A stretch of DNA of 10,093 nucleotides from Schleiferiaceae bacterium (GTDB lineage: Bacteria; Bacteroidota; Bacteroidia; Flavobacteriales; Schleiferiaceae). The stretch spans positions 1 to 10,093 of the forward strand of contig JAURAE010000046.1 of NCBI GenBank assembly GCA_030829675.1. The letters are read 5' to 3'. Shown here one piece after another: positions 1-7,339 of the stretch; positions within the stretch are counted from its first letter, which is position 1; the number at the start of each line of letters is the position of its first letter. The translations under genes were made by a program, and so were the position numbers. The notes under the pieces are model-generated. The model did no database searches. It was not told the origin of the DNA and worked only from the letters and a program-made list of their open reading frames with translations.

Positions 1-458
1 TAGTAGTTGTATGCAGGGTGACGCAAGTAATTCTCAACGTAATTGTCATTGTAAGCTAATTTATCTCTCCACACCAAAGTATCCGGTAATGCGCTCTTGT
101 AGATCTCTGGGTAATAGTCGTAATCATACACGCGGCGTAACCAGTAAAGGTATTCGCGGTAATCAAGATTGGTCACCTCATTCTCATCCATGTAGAATGA
201 ACTCACGGTCATGCGGCGAGGTACATTGTTCCAATCCTTGATGAAATCTTCCTCAACTTGACCCATCATGAAGGTACCGCCCTCGACGAAAACTAATCCC
301 GGTCCAGTTTCCTGACCTTGGTAATTCAGATTAGCTTGAAATCCGCCATTTTTCTTATTGTTAATTGCCCATCCTGTTGTTCCAGATTCAGGTCCAGCAC
401 AACTTGCAAAAAAGACTACAGCTAGGGTTGCAATAGAAAACTTAGATAAAGTGTTCAT
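1..458 (-). CDS. gldJ: GldJ gliding-motility/T9SS lipoprotein, N-terminal part (cut by window edge)
   Basis: The first 152 codons are present (complete codons 3-458); the rest lies beyond the left edge. The ATG at 456-458 opens a lipoprotein signal peptide: a short polar start, a hydrophobic run at residues 8-18 and a lipobox FASC with Cys20 as the lipidation site. Residues 27-42 (TTGWAINNKKNGGFQ) and the stretch GQETGPGLVFVEGGTFMMG (48-66) match my memory of GldJ. The VEGGTFMMG...SFYMDENEVTN pattern is the start of a formylglycine-generating-enzyme (sulfatase-modifying-factor) fold, which GldJ and GldK share. Known role of the family: an outer-membrane-associated lipoprotein needed for gliding and type IX secretion, acting with GldK. 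It lies 24 bp downstream of the PorP/SprF gene on the same strand, so the two are probably one transcript. GldK is the main alternative, but the N-terminal motif favours GldJ. Confidence 0.88.
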   Translation of the reverse strand, partial: MNTLSKFSIATLAVVFFASCAGPESGTTGWAINNKKNGGFQANLNYQGQETGPGLVFVEGGTFMMGQVEEDFIKDWNNVPRRMTVSSFYMDENEVTNLDYREYLYWLRRVYDYDYYPEIYKSALPDTLVWRDKLAYNDNYVENYLRHPAYNY

Positions 459-482
459 ATAGTGTTTATTATGTCTTCAGAA

Positions 483-1469
483 TTAGAATTTAGGACACTT
501 CAACGGTTGAAGTTTACTTTTACGTGTCCTACAGGGAAACTTATACCCGAGGCTAACTTCATGAGCACCGCCGAGTGTGTTGGTTAAATCACTTATAGTA
601 TAGTCATAACTGTAACCAAAAGTCCAAGGCAAATCTGGCGGAGTTATACCCATTATAAAAATTATCGCATCAGGATTAAAGCTTCCTTGGCGTAAAGCAA
701 GGCCACCGGCAAGTGGCCCACGAGCAAAACTTACTCCAGCAGTCAACTGAGAAGCTGGTCCTTGCTGTTGGTATACAACATTAGGAACGATGTAAGACTG
801 TAAGCTATTGTGTAGGCGCTTACGACCTAATGGGATATTAGCACCAGCGTGCGCAGTTAGTTTCAATGGCAAACGACTTTGACTTAAGAAGGCTTCGTTT
901 GGCTCAGTCAAGTGGTGACCCACAATACCGATGTACCAACGCTCTGTAAATCCAAGCATACCGAAGCTAAGATCCAAGTGGTTATTGAAGTTATTGCCGG
1001 GAGGAACCTCACTCGTTGGCAAAACAAAGCCGTAAAATGGGTCGATCATATCAGGGAAAGTGAATTGACCCCAGTCTAATGCACGCTGACGGAACGTTGC
1101 TTGGAATCCACTCAATAAAGTGAAGTGACGGTTGACTTCCAAGTGGTAGCTGTATACACCGCTTACCTCGGTCAAATTTAACGCCCCATTACCCGCATCG
1201 TCACGTAAGGCCATTAAGGCAACTCCGCCGTTTAGTTTGTCTACATACTGATCGTAAGAAGCCGAATAAGTTTGGTAAACCCCGAGCTCCGGATACTGAT
1301 TTCTGTAATTAGTATGTACTGTAGGACATCTATCTAGACCCGCAAATGCTGGATTTAGGTAGATGGGATTGGCATAATATTGACTGAAGTGGGCATCTTG
1401 AGCAAAGCTTAAGGTGCTGGCGGTCAGTGCTATAGCCGCTGTTAGTATGCGCGATTTCAATGCGTTCAT
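483..1469 (-). CDS. Type IX secretion membrane protein, PorP/SprF family
   Basis: The protein has 328 residues when started at the ATG at 1467-1469. That start gives a clean signal peptide, MNALKSRILTAAIALTASTL followed by SFAQ, with probable cleavage between Ala23 and Gln24. The longer ATG at 1496 would only add nine residues ahead of it. The mature start, QDAHFSQYYANPIYLNPAFAG, is the hallmark of the PorP/SprF family, as is the Cys-rich C-terminus ending KCPKF. Alternating polar/hydrophobic stretches suit an outer-membrane beta-barrel. Family members are T9SS outer-membrane components; SprF helps secrete the adhesin SprB, and many genomes carry several paralogues next to adhesin genes. This copy sits next to gldJ and porU, with no large adhesin gene in view, so it may serve the core machine rather than a single cargo. 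That is inference. No paralogue name is assigned. Confidence 0.9.
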   Translation of the reverse strand: MNALKSRILTAAIALTASTLSFAQDAHFSQYYANPIYLNPAFAGLDRCPTVHTNYRNQYPELGVYQTYSASYDQYVDKLNGGVALMALRDDAGNGALNLTEVSGVYSYHLEVNRHFTLLSGFQATFRQRALDWGQFTFPDMIDPFYGFVLPTSEVPPGNNFNNHLDLSFGMLGFTERWYIGIVGHHLTEPNEAFLSQSRLPLKLTAHAGANIPLGRKRLHNSLQSYIVPNVVYQQQGPASQLTAGVSFARGPLAGGLALRQGSFNPDAIIFIMGITPPDLPWTFGYSYDYTISDLTNTLGGAHEVSLGYKFPCRTRKSKLQPLKCPKF

Positions 1470-1493
1470 TGATAAACCTATGTTTTCAAGCAA

Positions 1494-1501
1494 CAAGTAT
1501 A
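1494..1501 (-). promoter_or_regulatory. Possible -7 promoter element of the porP/sprF-gldJ unit
   Basis: Read on the minus strand this is TATACTTG, one mismatch from the Bacteroidota -7 consensus TAnnTTTG. It ends 24 nt before the start codon. No TTG at the expected -33 distance is visible, so the call is weak. Confidence 0.3.
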
Positions 1502-1581
1502 AGCAAAAAAAGTACGATTTGCACTTGCTTTTCGTTCCTGTTTAAACGCTTTTTATCCGGCTATTGTTATGTATTGCGTAG

Positions 1582-1589
1582 TAGATTTG
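1582..1589 (+). promoter_or_regulatory. Possible -7 promoter element of porU (TAGATTTG)
   Basis: TAGATTTG fits the Bacteroidota -7 consensus TAnnTTTG at every fixed position and lies just upstream of the proposed GTG start at 1595. Transcription would then begin at about 1592-1596, giving a leaderless or nearly leaderless mRNA. The nearest upstream TTG (1564-1566) is only 15 bp away, less than the usual 17-23 bp, so the -33 element is poor and the whole promoter uncertain. Confidence 0.4.
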
Positions 1590-1594
1590 TGCAA

Positions 1595-4500
1595 GTGAAA
1601 AAAAATATCCTCTTACTATATGTGTTCTTGAGTCCGGTAATTGTGCTGGCGCAGATGTCCTTTGCTGAGGGTACTTATGTCCGATTCAAAACGCTCAACC
1701 ACCGCATTTCCGCGCCCAACGGAGCAGAAGACCAACATAGCGGGCTGTACAGATTAACCGGAAGCGAGATTATAGATTTAGGTATTCTAACAGCCGGGGA
1801 TCCTACTGAGGAATTGGAGATTCGTTGCCGACTTGAGGGTGCACTCTTACCTATGAACAGTGCCAGCGAGCCCATGGCCGGTGATTTCGCCATTCCTTAT
1901 GATGTGAATGAAGCCACCCTTTCGGCCAGCACCATATACTGGTTTTACATTCCTCAAAGCTACGATCTAACCTACAGTCCATCAACCGAAGCGTCAAATT
2001 ATTCGGATAATGCCTATTCCGATGCGAAATACTTCTTGGTGAGCGGAGGAAATACCTCATACCAGCCCATTCCGTTGGAACAAGAACCTGCAGATTCTAA
2101 TGCCCGATTATTGAAGGCACGTGCCACTTGGGTCTACGATACCGCCATGTATAATTTGGTCGGTACAGGTCGTCGATGGATGGGGGAATTGTTCGATTTC
2201 ACTACACAACGAGAGTATGATTTCCGCCAAAGAACTGCCGGAACCAGCAACACCGAAAACAGTCCCATTCCCGGCACGGATATCAATGTTCAAATCAGAG
2301 CTGTAGCCCGTGCCAGTACGAGCAATACCAAGCTTCGTGTCGAATATGGCAATCAAACCGCCCAAATCAATTTCCCCGCAGTTTTGACCGGGAGCGTGAG
2401 CAACTTTGTTCAGGAAAAAGTCCTTACCGCTACATTCACCGCAGACCAAGGTTCAACCTTGCGCATCATCTACGATAAGGCCGGCAACAATGCTGCGGCC
2501 ATGTGGTTGGATGAAATGGTCGTTGATTGGGAAACCTCCTCTGAAAAACAGAGCCCCGCCAAATTCATGGTCAACGCTCCAAGAGGTGCAGATAGTTATT
2601 CCTATTTCACCACGGAGGCCAGTGCAGATTTGGCCTTTTTCGGTATAGAAAATAACCGTATCGTTTCCAAGGTTGTTCCAATAATCACGGGAGCTAATGA
2701 AGCACGTTGGTACTCGCATGAAGATAAACTACGCACCTATAAATTTGGCGTGGGGTCCATCGATTGTACGGTGGATGAGGTGGTCAATTTAGGCAACAGT
2801 TCTTCAGCTACTTACGCGGAGCTTAGCAATGCTCAAAGCATCATCATCGCTCCAGATTCCTTGCTCAGTGCCGCACATGCTTTAGCGGATTTGGAGCGAA
2901 CTACGGGCATTGATGCAGAGGTGGTTTCATTGCCATATATATATGACGTAATGAACACCGGAAACCCTGATATCGGGGCGATTCGAAAGTTCTTAGTTCG
3001 ATTATACAACGACTACGAAAAACTGCAATACCTCACCTTCTTAGGAGATGCATCCTACGATTATAAAGGCCAATTACCGGGTGCCAAATCCAACCTCATT
3101 CCCACGTACCATACCAATGCGAGTTTTTCCCTGTACAGTTCCTACATCACCGATGATTACTACGGCTATTTGGACGCCGGTGAAAGTGTGAATTGGTTTG
3201 TAGACGACCTGGACATTGGTATAGGAAGGATTCCTGTTCGCACCGTTCAACAAGCCGAACAAGCGGTGGCCAAAATCGAGCAATACCTCACGGCCACGGA
3301 GCGCTTTGGTCCATGGCGCATGAACGCTATTTGGGTGGCGGATGATGTAGACGACGGTTGGGAAAAAGAGTTTGAAGTAGTACAGGACCGATTAACGAAA
3401 GAATTGGACACCATTCGCACCGAGCTCAACAACATCAAGATTTATGCGGACGCCTTTTTACAAGAAAGCATGCCCGGATCGCAACGCTATCCTGAGGCAC
3501 GTCAAAAACTCTTCCGCGAGGTAGAAAATGGCGCCCTCCTGGTGAGCTATGTCGGCCACGGGGGAGAGGTAGGCTGGGCCACAGAGCGCATTTTGCAACT
3601 CGAGGACATCAATGCTTGGGAGAATCAAACCACCCTGCCGGTGTTCACCACCATCACCTGTGAATTTGCCAGATTCGACGATCCAAACCGCGTGAGCGCT
3701 GCAGAACAACTCCATCTCAATCCAAACGGCGGTGCTATAGCACTGTTTTCAACCACAAGAAGTGTTTTTGCCACGAACAGCACCTACCAACTCAATGAGC
3801 TCCTCAACAGAAATATGCTATTCCTCGACCAACCGCGCTTGGGGGATGTGATTCGCACGACCAAGAACAACAACATCAGTGGCGATAAAATCAAATTCTC
3901 GCTCCTGGGAGATGCGGCACTTCCGCTGGCAAGGCCGGAAAATGGATTGCTATTCGACTCCATCAATGGGGTGGCGTGGGATCAATTTAGCGATACGATT
4001 AAAGCATTGAATTGGGTCCAAATCAAAGGAAGCATCCGCGACGATAACAGCCAAACCCTTACCAATATCAACGGTCGCGTATGGCTCCAATTCTACGACA
4101 AGGCCCAAAACGTGCAAACCAAAACGAACGACAACCGAGGCGGTGCCTTCAACTTCACCACCCAAAATAACGCGGTGTTCAAAGGGCAAGCAACGGTGGT
4201 CAATGGAGCATTCACCTTCGAATTCCGCGTGCCTTTAGACATCAACCTGAGTGTCGGTCCTCCGAAGATTGCCGCCTATGCGACGAATTTCGAAAGAGAC
4301 TTCTGGGGCGCCTCCCGCCAACATTTGATCGGCGGTGTGTACGACGGGGTGATCACCGATAACGAAGGACCGGAAGTGCGCCTATATATTAATGATACGA
4401 ATTTCGTGTCCGGCGGCTTCAGCGATCCCGATCCTACAGCCCTTGGATTCTTGTACGATGAGAGTGGTATTAATGCGGTTGGATTGGGAATTGGGCACAA

Positions 4501-5014
4501 CCTAAGCCTCATCTTAGACGGCCAACCGGTCAACGTTAACGACTATTACCAGAGCGCCATTGACGACTTCACGCGCGGCAAGATTACCTATCCTTATTAC
4601 GACCTAGAATACGGTGAGCACACCTTGGAACTGCGCGCTTGGGACGTGCTCAATCAATGGGGCTACGATAGCATAGCCTTTGTGGTGGTGGATTCCGAGA
4701 AGCCGGTGCTGAACCAATTGCTTGCCTATCCCAACCCCTTCCTCGATGAGGTGAACTTCAACCTGAGCCACGACGAGAGTGGGGAAGGCGGTACCCTCAT
4801 TATGGATCTATTCAACAACGAAGGCCGAATTTTATGGCACAAGGAAGAAAGCCTGACCCTCTTGGGAGTGGAGACCTTGCTGCCTAGCTTTAAAATGTCT
4901 GAAATCGAAGGTGGACGCCCAGGTCCTGGTTTTTACCATATTAGGGTCCAATTCACCCGAAATGTTGACGGAAAATCTGCCGCAATACAAGAAAAGCTCA
5001 TATATATACGTTAA
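1595..5014 (+). CDS. porU: PorU, type IX secretion system C-terminal signal peptidase (C25 family)
   Basis: The product has 1139 residues from the GTG at 1595. PorU is the gingipain-like cysteine protease of the T9SS attachment complex: on the cell surface it removes the C-terminal sorting domain of cargo and links the protein to anionic LPS or releases it. From the GTG, residues 1-20 form a signal peptide (KKNILLLYVFLSPVIVLAQ). A beta-rich N-terminal region follows, then a peptidase C25 domain at about 415-778. This contains the catalytic His655 in VGHGGE and Cys689 in TTITCEFARFDDP. The C-terminus (about 1040-1139) is itself a T9SS-type sorting domain beginning AYPNPF. The start is uncertain: GTG 1589 or TTG 1574 are alternatives. 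The in-frame ATG at 1460 overlaps the divergent gene and would put about 45 extra residues before the signal peptide. porV follows after 30 bp, consistent with an operon. Confidence 0.93.
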   Translation: MKKNILLLYVFLSPVIVLAQMSFAEGTYVRFKTLNHRISAPNGAEDQHSGLYRLTGSEIIDLGILTAGDPTEELEIRCRLEGALLPMNSASEPMAGDFAIPYDVNEATLSASTIYWFYIPQSYDLTYSPSTEASNYSDNAYSDAKYFLVSGGNTSYQPIPLEQEPADSNARLLKARATWVYDTAMYNLVGTGRRWMGELFDFTTQREYDFRQRTAGTSNTENSPIPGTDINVQIRAVARASTSNTKLRVEYGNQTAQINFPAVLTGSVSNFVQEKVLTATFTADQGSTLRIIYDKAGNNAAAMWLDEMVVDWETSSEKQSPAKFMVNAPRGADSYSYFTTEASADLAFFGIENNRIVSKVVPIITGANEARWYSHEDKLRTYKFGVGSIDCTVDEVVNLGNSSSATYAELSNAQSIIIAPDSLLSAAHALADLERTTGIDAEVVSLPYIYDVMNTGNPDIGAIRKFLVRLYNDYEKLQYLTFLGDASYDYKGQLPGAKSNLIPTYHTNASFSLYSSYITDDYYGYLDAGESVNWFVDDLDIGIGRIPVRTVQQAEQAVAKIEQYLTATERFGPWRMNAIWVADDVDDGWEKEFEVVQDRLTKELDTIRTELNNIKIYADAFLQESMPGSQRYPEARQKLFREVENGALLVSYVGHGGEVGWATERILQLEDINAWENQTTLPVFTTITCEFARFDDPNRVSAAEQLHLNPNGGAIALFSTTRSVFATNSTYQLNELLNRNMLFLDQPRLGDVIRTTKNNNISGDKIKFSLLGDAALPLARPENGLLFDSINGVAWDQFSDTIKALNWVQIKGSIRDDNSQTLTNINGRVWLQFYDKAQNVQTKTNDNRGGAFNFTTQNNAVFKGQATVVNGAFTFEFRVPLDINLSVGPPKIAAYATNFERDFWGASRQHLIGGVYDGVITDNEGPEVRLYINDTNFVSGGFSDPDPTALGFLYDESGINAVGLGIGHNLSLILDGQPVNVNDYYQSAIDDFTRGKITYPYYDLEYGEHTLELRAWDVLNQWGYDSIAFVVVDSEKPVLNQLLAYPNPFLDEVNFNLSHDESGEGGTLIMDLFNNEGRILWHKEESLTLLGVETLLPSFKMSEIEGGRPGPGFYHIRVQFTRNVDGKSAAIQEKLIYIR

Positions 5015-5044
5015 ACTTGCGCTGCGACAAGCGTTAACCCAACT

Positions 5045-6208
5045 ATGAAGAAACTCGCATTCCTCTCCTTATCATTATTATTTGCCTTCCAATTGAAAGC
5101 GCAGAGCAATCTTAAATACAATGTGGTCACTACTGCAGTACCCATTCTATTGGTGAGCCCAGATTCAAGAGCTGGTGCCATGGGAGATGTAGGTGTAGCG
5201 AGCACACCGGACGGCAATTCAAGCGCATGGAACCCGGCGAAATTGGCATTTTTGGAGAACAAGAAAGCTTCGATGGCGATGTCATACACACCGTGGATGT
5301 CGAAATTGGTCCCAGATATCGACCTAGCTTACGTAAACTACACCAAAGCTTTGAGCGACCGTCAAGGTATCAGCGCTTCGTTGCGTTACTTCTCTTTGGG
5401 GGAAATCAACTTCACCAACGAGCAAGGAAACTCAATGGGAACCTTTAATCCTTACGAATTTTACCTCGACGTAGCCTACGCTTTGAAACTCAGCGATCAT
5501 TGGAGTGCAGGAACGGCATTGCGCTGGATTTATTCGGATATCGCACAGGGCCAAGTAGTTCAAGGTCTTCAAACCAAACCAGGACAAAGCGGCGCCGCCG
5601 ACCTCGGATTCTATTACCAAGGTGATTACACCAACATTAAAGGCGGCCGTCGTCAGGCTTGGTCTGCGGGTATTGCCCTGACAAACTTGGGTGCTAAAAT
5701 CGCTTATTCTGAAAGTGGAAACAGTGATTTCTTGCCGACGAATTTGCGCATCGGCGGGGGATACCATTTGGAAATCGACGAATACAACCAAATGTCTGTG
5801 TACTTGGATTTGAATCGCCTCGTGGTACCTACTCCTCCAGAATTAGGGACCAATGGTGAGATTGTTGCCGGTATGGACGACAATGTAACGCCATTGATGG
5901 GTGTGTTCCAGAGCTTCAACCCAGCAGCGAAACCAGGCGGCTTCGACGAGTTGCTTCAGGAGAACATCTACAACTTCGGTTTGGAATACAAGTACGACAA
6001 CTTCCTTTTCGCCCGCGCCGGCTACCTCCACGAGCACAAACTCAAGGGGAACCGCCAATACGTGACGATGGGATTCGGCCTTCAATACAACGTGTTCACC
6101 ATCGACATGGCCTACCTCATTCCGGCCAGTCCGACCACACGTTCGCCACTGGAAAACACCCTTCGTTTCTCCATGGCCTTCAACATTGATGGATTCTTAG
6201 CGCAATAA
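5045..6208 (+). CDS. porV: PorV, type IX secretion outer-membrane shuttle protein
   Basis: The product has 387 residues. MKKLAFLSLSLLFAFQLKAQ is a signal peptide with likely cleavage at Ala19-Gln20. The mature N-terminus carries PILLVSPDSRAGAMGDVGVA (33-52), diagnostic of the PorV/PorQ family. The remainder alternates short hydrophobic and aromatic strands (for example YEFYLDVAYALKL, LFARAGYLHE) and ends in RFSMAFNIDG, as expected for a FadL-like 14-stranded outer-membrane barrel. In the family, PorV binds the C-terminal domain of exported proteins, carries them from the SprA/Sov translocon to PorU, and tethers PorU at the surface. Its place 30 bp after porU supports this and suggests co-transcription. 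No obvious Shine-Dalgarno precedes the ATG, which is usual in this phylum. PorQ is the main alternative; the porU neighbourhood favours PorV. Confidence 0.94.
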   Translation: MKKLAFLSLSLLFAFQLKAQSNLKYNVVTTAVPILLVSPDSRAGAMGDVGVASTPDGNSSAWNPAKLAFLENKKASMAMSYTPWMSKLVPDIDLAYVNYTKALSDRQGISASLRYFSLGEINFTNEQGNSMGTFNPYEFYLDVAYALKLSDHWSAGTALRWIYSDIAQGQVVQGLQTKPGQSGAADLGFYYQGDYTNIKGGRRQAWSAGIALTNLGAKIAYSESGNSDFLPTNLRIGGGYHLEIDEYNQMSVYLDLNRLVVPTPPELGTNGEIVAGMDDNVTPLMGVFQSFNPAAKPGGFDELLQENIYNFGLEYKYDNFLFARAGYLHEHKLKGNRQYVTMGFGLQYNVFTIDMAYLIPASPTTRSPLENTLRFSMAFNIDGFLAQ

Positions 6209-6236
6209 GGATAATTTTCCGATTCTTTCAAAATTC

Positions 6237-6259
6237 GACCACTTTGTTATAAAGTGGTC
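6237..6259. repeat. Perfect 9 bp inverted repeat between porV and pdhA (terminator or operator)
   Basis: GACCACTTT (6237-6245) and AAAGTGGTC (6251-6259) pair perfectly around GTTAT. It begins 29 bp after the porV stop. The following bases are AACTTAAAGC, so there is no U-tract and it is not a classical intrinsic terminator on the plus strand. It ends 19 bp before the putative pdhA -33 element. It could weakly terminate or stabilise the porUV mRNA 3' end, or be a protein-binding site upstream of pdhA. Confidence 0.6.
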
Positions 6260-6278
6260 AACTTAAAGCACATCTTGT

Positions 6279-6308
6279 TTTGCTAGGTGGGGTTTTGCGT
6301 TAAATTTG
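6279..6308 (+). promoter_or_regulatory. Promoter of pdhA-pdhC
   Basis: TTTG at 6279-6282 (-33 element), an 18 bp spacer, and TAAATTTG at 6301-6308 (-7 element) match the Bacteroidota housekeeping promoter TTTG/TAnnTTTG. Transcription should start at about 6312-6315, giving a leader of about 20 nt before the ATG at 6333. A second TTG at 6275-6277 offers a 23 bp spacer. Confidence 0.75.
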
Positions 6309-6334
6309 TCGCTCAAAACACATCGACGACAAAT
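6304..6334. repeat. 8 bp inverted repeat spanning the pdhA -7 box and start codon
   Basis: ATTTGTCG (6304-6311) and CGACAAAT (6327-6334) are perfect inverted repeats separated by 15 bp. The left arm overlaps the -7 element and the right arm ends in the AT of the start codon. Most of the left arm lies upstream of the expected transcription start, so the dyad would act as DNA (a candidate operator) rather than as an RNA hairpin. Function is inference. Confidence 0.4.
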
Positions 6335-7328
6335 GGCAAAAAAGCGCGTAACAAAAGCTACCTATTTGAAGTGGTACGAAGACATGCTCTTCTGGAGAAA
6401 GTTCGAAGACATGGCCGCAGCATTGTACATCCAGCAAAAAATCCGTGGATTCTTGCACTTGTATAATGGTCAAGAAGCAGTATTGGCAGGGTCTGCCTAC
6501 GCTATGCAAGAAGGTGATAACATGATTACGGCTTACCGTAACCACGTACAGCCTATCGCTTTGGGCGAAGATCCACGCCGTATTATGGCCGAACTTATGG
6601 GTAAGGTTACCGGTACCTCTCGTGGTAAAGGTGGTTCTATGCACATGTTCTCTCCAGATAAAGGATTCTGGGGTGGTCACGGTATTGTAGGGGGTCAGAT
6701 TCCTCTAGGTGCCGGTTTGGCTTTTGCGGACCAATACAACGGAAAGAAAAACGTAACACTCACCTACATGGGTGATGGTGCTATTCGTCAAGGTGCGTGG
6801 CACGAAACGGCGAACCTAGCCATGCTTTGGAAACTACCAGTAGTATTCTGTGTAGAGAACAACGGTTATGCCATGGGGACTTCTGTGGAGCGCACTGCGA
6901 ACCACACAGAGATTTATAAACTCGGATTGGGTTATGATATGCCTTGTCGTGCAGTCGACGGCATGGATCCAATTGCTGTATATGATGCCATATACGAAGC
7001 TACCGAGCGTGCGCGCAAGGGAGACGGACCAACATTATTGGAAATCCGTACCTACCGTTACAAAGGACACTCAATGTCCGATCCACAAAAGTACCGCACC
7101 AAAGAAGAGGTGGCTGAGTACCAAGCAAAAGATCCTATCACGCTTTGTTTGAACAAAATCAAAGAAGAAAAATGGGCTACTGATGAGGAGATCGCAACCA
7201 TCGATCAGCGCGTCAAGGACCTTGTGGCGGAATGTGTGAAGTTTGCTGAAGAAAGCGATTTCCCGGATCCATCAGAATTGTACCAAGGCGTATACGCTCA
7301 GGAAGATTACCCATTCATCACTGAATAA
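6333..7328 (+). CDS. pdhA: Pyruvate dehydrogenase E1 component, alpha subunit
   Basis: The product has 331 residues. It is the thiamine-diphosphate-dependent E1 alpha that decarboxylates pyruvate and, with E1 beta, transfers the acetyl group to lipoyl-E2. The thiamine-diphosphate motif runs from GDGA (147-150) to NN (176-177), with the intervening HETANLAMLWKLPVVF typical of E1 alpha. IRGFLHLYNGQEAV near the N-terminus and GKGGSMHMFS are further family signatures. YRYKGHSMSDP, with His246 and Ser247/Ser249, is the conserved loop that carries the phosphorylation sites in mitochondrial enzymes. The start is ATG 6333, downstream of the promoter; the in-frame TTG at 6306 lies inside the -7 box. 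pdhC follows after 11 bp. The E1 beta gene is not next to it, so E1 must be completed from another locus. A branched-chain 2-oxoacid E1 alpha is less likely given the close match to pyruvate enzymes. Confidence 0.95.
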   Translation: MAKKRVTKATYLKWYEDMLFWRKFEDMAAALYIQQKIRGFLHLYNGQEAVLAGSAYAMQEGDNMITAYRNHVQPIALGEDPRRIMAELMGKVTGTSRGKGGSMHMFSPDKGFWGGHGIVGGQIPLGAGLAFADQYNGKKNVTLTYMGDGAIRQGAWHETANLAMLWKLPVVFCVENNGYAMGTSVERTANHTEIYKLGLGYDMPCRAVDGMDPIAVYDAIYEATERARKGDGPTLLEIRTYRYKGHSMSDPQKYRTKEEVAEYQAKDPITLCLNKIKEEKWATDEEIATIDQRVKDLVAECVKFAEESDFPDPSELYQGVYAQEDYPFITE

Positions 7329-7339
7329 TACAAGAGAAC

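Noticed and set aside
1..458. gldJ as a truncated pseudogene
   Set aside because: The frame is open through all 152 visible codons; it is cut only by the window edge.
1460..1594. ATG at 1460 as the start of porU (1184 residues)
   Set aside because: It overlaps the start of the divergent porP/sprF gene, covers the whole divergent spacer, and would bury the signal peptide behind about 45 unlikely residues.
2930..2946. TATATATA runs (here, near 5000 and near 8700) as a repeat family
   Set aside because: They are very short. Two fall in coding sequence (Tyr-Ile codons) and the copies share no flanking sequence.
6300..6680. 126-residue minus-strand ORF over the pdhA start
   Set aside because: It is antisense to a well-recognised E1 alpha gene, with no family features or start context of its own.
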